In this document: in pieces, positions 34,758 to 44,889 of the stretch
Layout of the letters: each line of letters begins with the position of its first letter
Position numbering within the stretch: the first letter of the stretch is position 1
Assembly (NCBI GenBank): GCA_030998225.1
Contig: JAPYXD010000469.1
Coordinates: 1,550,001-1,614,000 of the forward strand
From: Diplolepis rosae
Lineage: Eukaryota; Arthropoda; Insecta; Hymenoptera; Diplolepididae
Direction of reading: 5' to 3'
Length of the DNA stretch: 64,000 bases
Position numbers and translations under genes: made by a program
The notes under the pieces: generated by a model
Database searches by the model: none
Told to the model about the DNA's origin: nothing
What the model saw: only the letters and a program-made list of their open reading frames with translations

Positions 34758-35280
34758 GGTGGCTTGAGCGTTTGGTGTCGTATGAAGTGAGGGGCAACGT
34801 GGGGCACGTGTTACATGAATGCTCATTGCTACTTATTTTTTTAATAATCATATGTATTAAAGTAACATCTGAGTAGAAGAGTAAGAAATCGCGGAAATGT
34901 CCCCGGAAAAAAGCGATAGTAAAAAATTATTAGTTTCACCTCGAGGCGATTTCTATATTCTGTACCGTTTTCGCAATTTTCTCTTGATTGAAGTCGTCAA
35001 CCCTTCGTTTTTATAATACTAATAGATTCCTCGAAATCGAAAGTACTAGCATATATTTGATTTATGGGGACTTGTGATTTTTTCCGGAGTTTCGCCGATT
35101 TTGACGAGGAATCCCATAAGACTACGTATTAAACTGACATTTTTTCGGTAGCGATTTTTTCGGCAATGTCATCGTCAACCACGGTATTTCTTTTTTCCAA
35201 ATGAATCTAGCATATTTTATTAAGATAATCTCTAAGTTTCACAGCAGTCTATAATATTTTTCAAAAACGATCAAGCCACC
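34758..35280. mobile_element. TTAA MITE in mariner transposase
   Basis: TTAA at 34754-34757 and 35281-35284; ends GGTGGCTTGAGCG and GGTGGCTTGATCG. Removal rejoins the transposase codons for TENRHLSLREIAA. Confidence 0.88.
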
Positions 35281-35848
35281 TTAAATGACGATTTTCAGTC
35301 ACCATTTCCTTCACTTTAGCAATGCAAACTTCAGTTGAAGACGTTGATGGTCGGCCAGAGCGAGGCAAATCTTCCACCACATCTCGATCGCTTTTGAATG
35401 CACTATATCACTCATATGCACGTGTTTTTGATGAAGTCGATTCACCGTAAGACTTCTGTAACATTTTAAGCGATTCCGCACATGAAATTCCATTTGTAAT
35501 CCAAAATTTGAGACAAATTCTTTGTTCGATATTCTTATCCATTGGAAAAATCGCAAATCACACTTGAGATAAACTGACAACATTGAGCACTGTAAACAAA
35601 CTAAATGACAGATCGCGCTCGAACTCCACTTCAGTATAGAGGACAGTGGTGCCAACTTAGCGTCAAAAAGGTTTTTGACAATCTCTTCAAGTGGGCTTTT
35701 TGAATGATTAATTCCCGTTACTTTTTTGACAGAATGTATATTACCGTGCGCGCGCACGCATCTCTCTCTTCTCTCATTTCCCGCTCCTTACTTTTACTTT
35801 ACGTACCGCTAAGCGGATAATAAGCGCTCATTCTGCCTATTTCAGATA

Positions 35849-38800
35849 GAATTATTTTTAAAAATGTAACAAGTAGAATGGTAGAGAATGTTACATCGAA
35901 CGAAATAAATGCTTGATACTTTATCTTCAAATAAAAATAATATTAGTAATAGGGAGATTAAGAAACTATTAACAAACAAATAATGTCGCCTCAAACTAAT
36001 TTTTTCTAAAAAGCACATCATTGTTCTTGTTTTGATATAATCAAAATTAAAGATTCGAAATTTGAAAAAACAATCTGATAAATATCGAATTGAACAAAAA
36101 ACTGGAATTTAGATCCCATAAAATTAAAAATACAACTGACATTGTAAAGTCTGGTCTACTAGTGACAGAAATTATGGATACTAGTGTTTGGAAGTAACGC
36201 GTTATAAAGTGGCTTGTTCTTGTATTGTCTCCATCTTACCGACAGAGACCAAAGGTCTTTTAAGATTTGTATGTTTACACTCTCTCTAGAGAATATTCTT
36301 GAGAATATAATCCTTTGCTCTCCACTTGAACAGTGAAAACTGTCACGCGACATTACTTTAATCAGCGACGTGTAACTATAACGGGTTACTTTTTTCATGA
36401 AGTAACTGTCACTGTAACCAAGACAAAGTGTTAATGTTATTACAATATATTGCGAAAACATTTTAAATTTCGATACTTTTAAGAAATATCATTAACTTTG
36501 CAAATAATTAACATTCTAAAAAGTTTTTAGTCTTATTTTCAAGGTGTCTTCATAGTATTTTGCTAACCAATTAATATATTTTTTAAATTATTTTCTTCGA
36601 TTCTACCTTGGGACAAACATGATACAAGAAAGTCGTAAAATTAATTTAGGAATATTCATAAAAATATTATCATTATGAATTTGTTAAATTAATGAATAGA
36701 TTAGAATATTTACTAGAAATTTCAAAACTTTTATGTATGATGCTTGAACTTAAGGTAGAACCCAGGAGAAAAATTCTAAAAATATCTCAATAAGTTAGCA
36801 AATTACTATAGAGACTTACTTTTAAAATGAGACCAAACACTTTTAATAATGTTAATCATTTACAGAATTATTGACATCTTTTAAAATTATAGAAATTTGA
36901 CGTTTTTTTGAAGTAATTTTAAAATTAAATTAACACTTTTTCTTTAAGGACTGATTAGATGCAAAATTTAATCAACCTTCGTCCCATTACACGGAAAAAG
37001 ACTTCATTAAATTTTAACAAACTATTTTAAGAGACGAGGATGCCAATGATCTTTAAATATAGTTTTTATATATTTTCCGAATCTTACAGGATATAATGTA
37101 AAACAATTCAGAAATAATTCAAAATAGTTCTGTAATTTTAAAAATAAACTTCGAATTGGAAAATTTCAGTAATTATTAAAGATAAATTCATAAAAGAATA
37201 GTGGAAAGTCCCGTAGGAATTAAATTCCAGTTAATGAATGTTTGTGAAGGATTATTATATAAGCATTGAAAAATAGTTCTGTAAAATTCTGAATGCGCAG
37301 TTGTCACTGTTTGTTGGCAAATTTAATTGGGTAAAGTAATTGGAAACATTTGAACACGCGATTAAGAAAGAAATTAAGAATCTTGCGCTCTAATATACGT
37401 TACATTGTTTAGGCCTCCAAGTTTTACAGAACTCTTTGGTACGTTTTCATAATATCGTACAATCAACAAAGTTCTTATTTTTACTAAACTGCTCTTCATT
37501 CACTAATCTCGAACTTGTTCTGTAAAATTTAAGGAAATTCTTATTTCTGCGTATGGGAAAAAAATTTTAACCTGTTATTATAAAAATTAATACAATTTAA
37601 TAATAGCTGAAAAACAGGTGTATCCATAATTTCCGGCTTTTGTGTACCTATAAACGAAATTTACATGAAGAAATCCCTAAACTTCCATAACTACATTTTG
37701 AAGATATTGGGAATTGAAAGAAAATTACTATTCAATTTGACTAGAAAAATCAATAATTATATCACGCAACTTTTACTTCTGAAAATGATTGTTTATTGTT
37801 TTCGATGAATTTCCTGTGATTTTAAAACTTAGGAGTGTTGACAATTAATTTTTCAGGGTGTCGACATTACAAACGATGTTTACTAAATATGTTTGAAAGT
37901 TAGTATTCAAATTATTTATTTCTGAACTCCCACAATAATTTCTTGATTTTAACATATTTTTCAGTCTAATCTTTTCTCGAGTTTTACTCACCGATAAAAT
38001 TCCCTGACATTTTCCTGACATCCAGATTTTCTTCGATCTTCGGCCACTCTGTGCTTGAATTTCAAAGTATTAAAAAAATCAATTTTTAAAGCAATTCACA
38101 AAAAATTTAGGTAATTTGCATCACTGAAAGTATTTAAATTGAATAAGTTTAAATCTAACATTTTCGATTTGGATTTGTTCAGATTGGGAGACTTTAGCAA
38201 TACAAAACAAAAATATTATGCTTTTGAATTTGAAATTTTTTCAAATCAAAAAGAGTAAAGAATCTACAAAAAATTTTAGGAGTCTATTCATTCAATATAA
38301 AAAAATTCAATAGTTAAACGATCCAAACCTAAGGTTGTAACTATATTTTTCTAGAGGAAAAGTCGACACCCAATTTATTAATCTTCTATTCCCAACAAAT
38401 ATGGAAGATTAAATTTTGGTCCTATAAACTATGAAGAACAATGTTTGAAATAATTGTCACATTTAAACAAAGAAAAGCAAAGCTAACCACAGAATTTCAG
38501 TCAAATTTTCTTCATAAAGAGAAAAATTTTATGTTAAAATGAAAAGAGAAAGGAAATTTCATAAAAATATCGTAGAAGAAATAGTGAAAGATTTTTCATA
38601 AAAAAGGTAAGTATGGAGAGTTTTTTGCAATAGATGAAATACAGATAGATTATTATTCCTTAATAAAAGAAATAGTTGGAGCTTCAAAAGTTTTTATAAT
38701 TTATTGACCTTATTATTTAAAATCCAACTATTTTCTTTGTTATGAAAATACTTGTTCTTTATTCAGGAAATTCAAGCGTTAAAGAAAATTCTTGTTATGT

Positions 38801-39998
38801 TATGTATTATTAAATTTAGTTAAAACAACGTAAATTCCAATAACCTAATTACACACAATACTCGAACAGGCATCCTTCAGATTATGACATGCAGAGTTTC
38901 GCTAGAAAATTTAGTTGTTATTAGAGGAATGTAGAAAGCAATTTTGATTCGTTGCAATGTATATTATACTTGAAATTTGGAATTTCTCTTATTTTCTTCA
39001 AGAACTGAACAGAGGTGTGCAAAATTATTCGATTTGATCCAGAATCGACTCTGATCCATATTCACGCTTCAGCAAATCGAAACGACTCGAACCGAACCCC
39101 AACGCGACGCGACGTATGTTCGGATGATATCAAATTTTCAGAAACTGATCCAAGCTCAAATTGAGTCAAAATTTATTGATTCGACGCACTTTACTGGGCG
39201 TGATGTTATTTTTTAAGTTCTATCTATTCATCGCAATTAAATTTATCTTTACATATTGAGTGAGAAATAATTATCTGCATTATTTTTTCTGAATTTTAAA
39301 AATTATAAAAAAAAAAACACATTTTTGTACTTTTTAATTTTGTTTTTATTTATGTTGCACCATAACTTTTAACCATAGGTCAATTATTTAAAAAAACTTA
39401 TTATTGTATATATTTAACTGGAGAGATTAAGAAAGAGTCAAAATTAATAATTAGATGAGCCATTTTTTCAAACTTATGGTACATAGAAAATCACAAATAT
39501 AATTATAATAATATAATAATTTTCCGTATTCATAAACTCAGTGCTACTTGTTATTTACTTAATTCCTCTCTGAAGCATGTATATGAATTTATGCAAGCAA
39601 TTGAATTAGAATTACATATTTAAAACGGAATAGAAATAAAAAAAATATTTTAGCACCTTTTTTAAATCGGTAAAAATATAAATAAATGGAAATATATATA
39701 AACATGGATTAGTTTCCAAAAATTCGATACCTAAGCAGGCGCGCCGGCCCTAGCTTCGAATGAATTTTTTCGACACGATTTATAGCTGAGTATGTTCGAA
39801 AAATAACCGATTCAATTTAATACAATGCATATTTCTAAAACTTTAAATTAAAATAACAAAATCAAAATCAAAATTACGATCAATCATATTCTAAGAACAA
39901 CTCCAATACTAATTATTAATTAAAATATATTATAATTAATAAATTGAATTTTTTCCACGTTCCTCAAAATGTTAAATTGCAATATAAACAGTACCTTG
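35849..39998. other. 4-kb AT-rich stretch, no recognised gene
   Basis: Quiet relative to the rest. Near 36355-36425 GTAAC words (GTAACTATAACGGGTTACTT, GAAGTAACTGTCACTGTAAC) repeat; near 39050-39200 a patch with ACTCGAACCGAACCCCAACG is GC-richer. Neither could be identified. Confidence 0.5.
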
Positions 39999-40002
39999 TT
40001 AA

Positions 40003-40363
40003 GGGCATGTGATACTTAGGAAATGAGCAAATTTTATTAATTTTAAGTTTCTACATGTTTGTGTCTACTACATAGAGTTGAGAACTATATAGAATTTTGT
40101 TTTGAAAATTTGGCAAATGGTAGAGAAGATGAAAACGGATGTAAATAGACAACTTTTGGTTTGAAAAATGAAAAAAAGTTCGATTTTAAAAAATCAATTG
40201 AATTTTTTATATTTTATTATCAAAACCAAAAGTAGTTTATCTGTGTTCATTTTAATCTTCTCTACAATTTCTTGAATTTTGAAGACTAAATTTTATGTAT
40301 TTTCTACGTAAACATGTAGAAACTGGCCTAAGTATTTTAAGTGAACATGCTACTTTGATGCCC
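40003..40363. mobile_element. TTAA MITE, GGGCATGTGATAC family, complete copy
   Basis: TTAA at 39999-40002 and 40364-40367. Ends GGGCATGTGATACTTAGGAA and GGGCATCAAAGTAGCATGTT. The interior pairs CTACATGTTTGTGTC with the inverse of GTAGAAACTGG-type sequence and AAAAGTTCGATTTTAA-type sequence around the centre. Other copies: 43353-46222 (interrupted) and a fragment at 3203. Confidence 0.85.
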
Positions 40364-40891
40364 TTAAGACCCAGTTTATTTAACGAAGTGCGTTTCATAT
40401 ACAAAATATAAGCGTCCTTTTCCATACAACAAATAAAGCCTAAAGTCCAAAAATTAATATTAATTAATTTCCTTTTCCTAATTAAATAGGAGAGCAATAA
40501 AGCAGTGCAGATTTCGTTATACCATTTGAGGCAGGAAAGGGAAACGGTAAATTATATATTTTTGAATAAAAATAAGCAAACATTCTAAACATTTGTACTT
40601 AATGTATAATCAATTTAATTCAAATTTAAAACTAATTAGGATTTCTTATAGCTTACCATGTTAGGTGCAGCCAATGAAATGCGGTGCAATGTGAATGTAC
40701 ATTTGAGTCTAAAGTCTTAATTATCAATTTGAATTATCTTTTCAAAAATAAGCCGCGCTTTGATCATATAATAATATAAGATTGATAGTCAAGATTGTGA
40801 AAAATATTTTTTAGGTCACGACATTTATTATTTTAATGATTAATACCTTGAATATTTTAATTTAAACTTATTTTTAACTTAATTTTAAGAC

Positions 40892-41010
40892 CATGGACCA
40901 ACCTGATCACGTTACCAATTATATGAATGAATATATTTCTGTGATATAATTTTTTTGTAAACAAAATACCTTTCTAGAAATTTGTAAAATAAAAGTTTCA
41001 TCATTTAAAA
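40892..41010 (+). repeat. left-end fragment of GGCCATGGAYCAAC family
   Basis: GACCATGGACCAACCTGATC then ACGTTACCAATT resembles the start of 16951-17290. It lies about 180 bp downstream of the spinster stop. Confidence 0.5.
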
Positions 41011-41193
41011 AATTATTTTACCACAAAAATAAAAATAAAGAAATAAAAAGAAAAATGAAAAAGAAACTATTCTTTAATAATTAAATTGATTACATCATTA
41101 AAGAAGACAAAATAAATAAAAGGAGATGGGAGAAATGAAATCATGAAAATAAATTAGATACCAGATTATGCAGGCGAGGCCCACTTGATGATC

Positions 41194-41246
41194 TTACAAT
41201 CGCGTCGATTCCGCTTTCCCATTTTGCTTAGATTCTAAACATTTGT
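41194..41246 (-). CDS. spin: spinster exon H (C-terminal exon)
   Basis: A 53-base terminal exon inferred from acceptor tttcttgcag and phase. It completes an aspartate codon from exon G and reads [16 protein letters not shown] then TAA. A hydrophilic short tail is usual for the family but its sequence is poorly conserved, so support rests on splice signals and phase. An ATTAAA at 41073-41078 (minus) about 120 bp downstream could serve as poly(A) signal. Confidence 0.65.
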
Positions 41247-44200
41247 CTGCAAGAAACACGGTTTATTAAAAAAGAAAAAATCTAACGCAACTAGGAAGGA
41301 AGTTTCTCAAATAAAAAACAATATTTGCAAATTTATTTCATGATTCATATGTTTGCTCGGATTTAAAGAAATCAGAAAAGAAGAATTGTTAAACGATGCA
41401 AAACTCCAATGAAAATCGTAGAATAAAGACAAAATTTTATTTGCAAAATCTATTCAAAACTTTTAAAATGTATATAGTTTTCCAAATTAGAACTTATTTA
41501 ATTATTTTTCTGTCCAGATTTTTGTGAAAAGATGAAAAAGCGTATTAGATTGAAAAGAAATTTTTGTAAACATACGAAAAAAAAAAATTAAAGTTAATTT
41601 ACATAATGAAAATACAATCCTTGATTTTTTATGTGCAATAGATTGTAGGGTTAATTAGTATTCTGTTGAAAAGTATATGGTATTAAATGATTAATATGAG
41701 CGTGATGAAACTGAGTTAGATCTCTTTCTGTATCAAGTATTAAAAATCAACGATACCACGTGACGTCAGTAATTGCAATTACAGTCCGTTTAGTACAAAA
41801 AATCAATCTTAATTATTAATTTTTGTATAACCCTAAAGACTGTAAATACAATTACCGACATCACGTGATCCGGTTGTTTCATGGCCTTAATTGGAATGCA
41901 AGAAAATATTTGAAAACAGTAATTTTTTGCATTAAGGGAAGCAAACCAGTTTGAATAAGCCTATCTTCACCATGTTGACTTAGGTACAATTTTCTCAAAA
42001 ACTACTCAAGATAGAGTTGAAATTTTACCCCCTTTATAAATGAGTCTTTTTACACATTTAGACAAGTGGGATTTTTGATATCTTGTTTAGTTTTTAACTA
42101 TGATTTTTTTTCAATACGCTTTTTAAAAACTAATATAATGTGTATGGTAATGACCTAAATGAGTGAGAAAAATTTCTTTACCATAGCAAAAGTACTTTTT
42201 GAGAAAATTGTACCTCAGTTAACATGGTGAAGATAGGTTTATTCAAACTGGTCTGCTCCCCTTAAATAGTTCAAAAATGAACATTAAAAACCAATCAAAA
42301 TGTAAATTTAGTACTCTAAACTTATTAATTATTTTGAATTATTAATTAGTTGAGTTTGAAATTTCTGCCACTGCCTAAATTATCGGAGAATCACTAGTCG
42401 CGTATCAGATAGGATACGTTGCCGACAGGTGTCCTCGTAAACAATTTCAAACTCTTATATCGCAAGTAAATGCAAATTAAATTCAAATTTAAAGAATTTG
42501 AAATCCTTCTGTGGAAAAAAGACGCTTTCGACTGCGCTGGGATTCGAGCCCAGGTTTTTCGATTGCCGGTCGACACAGAAGGATTTTAAATTCTTTAAAT
42601 TTGAATTATTAATTGTCTTTAAATTTTGGTTTTTGTCAATAGATAATCTTTTTATTTGGAAAAAATATTTACAGGTTTAAATATTTACATAACTATTTAT
42701 TCCTTATCTCTGACGCTAGTTCCTAAATTTCTTGGCTTTAACTGCAAACTTGAGATCAACTCGTGAACTGTGCCAAAAAGAAAAAAAAAATAGAACAAAA
42801 CGCTAAATTTGAAATAAAAAAGTTTAAGAATCGAAAATAAAAAAATCTAAGATTCTTTAAAAAATTTTAAAGTAAAAGTAAACTCTGCAAATAAAATAAA
42901 TCAATTAATTAAAGAGAAATGCGTTTAGGGAATACTTTTGATAGATGAAAAAATGCTTTTTACAAAAAGAGATAAACAAATTTGAATGGTAATGAATTAG
43001 AATCAATTAATGAATGTTACTTTTGCATTCAGGCAAACTGTTAACTAGCTAAGACGTAAAAAATCTCACTAAATGACAAATAGCTATCATTTTTCTCTAT
43101 TTTCTTGACTCACCCGCTATGGTGAGATCAACTGAAGCCTTGTCTTTCTGAATGTGCAAGGCTGTAAGGAAGAAGAAGAGGCTTCCGATAACTTCAACGA
43201 AAATGGTCAGGAAGAGAGAATATTGAAGACTACGAAACTCCATTAAGTCATTCTCGTCTAACTGTTTTAAATTCGAAACCCCTGAATTTTCTTGAGGCAT
43301 CATTGCTGTTTTCAGCCCTTCTGAAAGCTAATAAATAATTTTATTTCATTAAGGGCATGTGATACATCGATAATTAGCAAATTTTCTCATCATGGCGCTC
43401 GCGCTTCGCGTTCGATTTTCTGTATACATTTCAGTAACTTTTTAATAAATTACATGATTAAAATAATTTATTTTCTTCCAAATCTCTCAAAAAGGAAAAA
43501 CAATTGTAGACTTTATTTAAGGAAACGATTTTGCAGAACAACACTTATTTCGTATCTCACATATTTTGGTGAAAAAAATCGGATTTTTTTAATATTCATA
43601 ATCAAAACATAAAATATGCATCCTGTCCCGAAATGTCTTAATGAGAATTTGTAGACCTCATTTAGGCAAACAATTTTCCATCTAAACGTTTTTTTTTGTA
43701 TCTCTCATATTTTGTCTAAAAAATGGAATTTTTGAATTTTAATCGTATTTTTTGGAATTGAAACGAAAAATATATGTTTTATCAGAAACTGTGTGAGACT
43801 AAATTTGTAGATCTTTTTGAAACGAACAACTTTGTATTCTTACGTTTTTTGAATATTATTGCTAAAAATTGAATTTTGGATTTTCAATAGTTTTTTTTTT
43901 TAATTAAAAAGATAAATATGCATCTTATGAAAAAATGTTACAATTCAAATTTGTAGGTCTTTATTTATTTAATAATATTATATCATAACGTTTATTCGTA
44001 TCTCGTATAATTTAACTTGAAAATGGAATTTTGATATTGAGTTTTTTCGAATTTGAATATGCTGTGACATTTCTAATTTTGATTTAATCAAAAAATGTTA
44101 TCAGGATAATTTGTAGAGATTTATGAGCAAACAATTTTCCATCTAAACGTTTTTTTTTTATCTCTCATATTTTGTCTAAAAAATGGAATTTTTGAATTTT

Positions 44201-44794
44201 AATCGTATTTTTTGGAATTGAAACGAAAAATATATGTTTTTTCAGAAACTGTGTGAGAGAAAATTTGTAGATCTTTTTGAAACAAACAACTTTGTATTCT
44301 TACGTTTTTTTCGTGTTTCGAATATTATTGCTAAAAAATTGAATTTTGGATTTTCAATAGTTTTTTTTTAATTAAAAAGATAAATATGCATCTTATGAAA
44401 AAATGTTACAATTCAAATTTGTAGGTCTTCATTTATTTAATAATATTGTATCATAACGTTTTTTCGTATCTTGTATAATTTAACTGGAAAATGGAATTTT
44501 GATATTGACTTTTTTCGAATTTGAATATGCTGTGACATTTCTAATTTTGATTTAATCAAAAAATGTTATCAGGATAATTTGTAGAGATTTATGAGCACTA
44601 TCAAAAACCAGTATTGAAATTTTTTATTTTTTCAAAAAGTTATTTTCAAAAACACAAAAGTAGTGCTCAATCCCTCAATTTTGATTGGATATGGCTGATT
44701 AACGAACTTGTCCTTACTTTTTCGGTTCCGATAAAGTGTGCCAAAGCTCAATTCAATCTGATAATTCTATCAAGAGTTATGCCGCACACGACCT

Positions 44795-44889
<95 letters not shown>

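Larger units (their letters stand above)
32950..35542 (-). pseudogene. mariner transposase split by MITE and foldback element
   Basis: From ATG 35542: MDKNIEQRICLKFWITNGIS, SLKMLQKSYGESTSSKTRAY, E*YSAF, VVEDLPRSGRPSTSSTEVCI, AKVKEMVTENRHL; interrupted at TTAA by 34758-35280; then SLREIAAEFSVSHKPIRTIL, NNCLGIKRVAAPR. After the foldback element the C-terminus reads KKCFDD*IIRWHKCIISGGV, YFEGDK. The catalytic core is missing, so there was also an internal deletion. The family resemblance is to the irritans subfamily by these motifs. Confidence 0.88.
32893..35736 (-). mobile_element. mariner (irritans-like) with two insertions
   Basis: Inverted ends CATTCTGTCAAAAAAGTACC and CATTCTGTCAAAAAAGTAAC with TA at 32891-32892 and 35737-35738. 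Contains a transposase relic interrupted by a TTAA MITE and by a foldback element. Confidence 0.88.
32797..35848. mobile_element. outer MITE-like arms holding a nested mariner
   Basis: TATCTAAAATAGGCAGAAAA with AGCGCTT at the left is matched inverted at the right (AAGCGCTCATTCTGCCTATT, TCAGATA). The arms are about 60 bp with indels. Everything between 32893 and 35736 is a later mariner insertion. Confidence 0.65.

Noticed and set aside
35311..35757. 148-codon minus frame MRAHGNIHSVKK.
   Set aside because: Out-of-frame reading of the mariner N-terminus; the frame from ATG 35542 gives the recognisable transposase.
36159..36461. 100-codon minus frame.
   Set aside because: Low-complexity GTAAC-repeat area, no motif, no support from the opposite flank.
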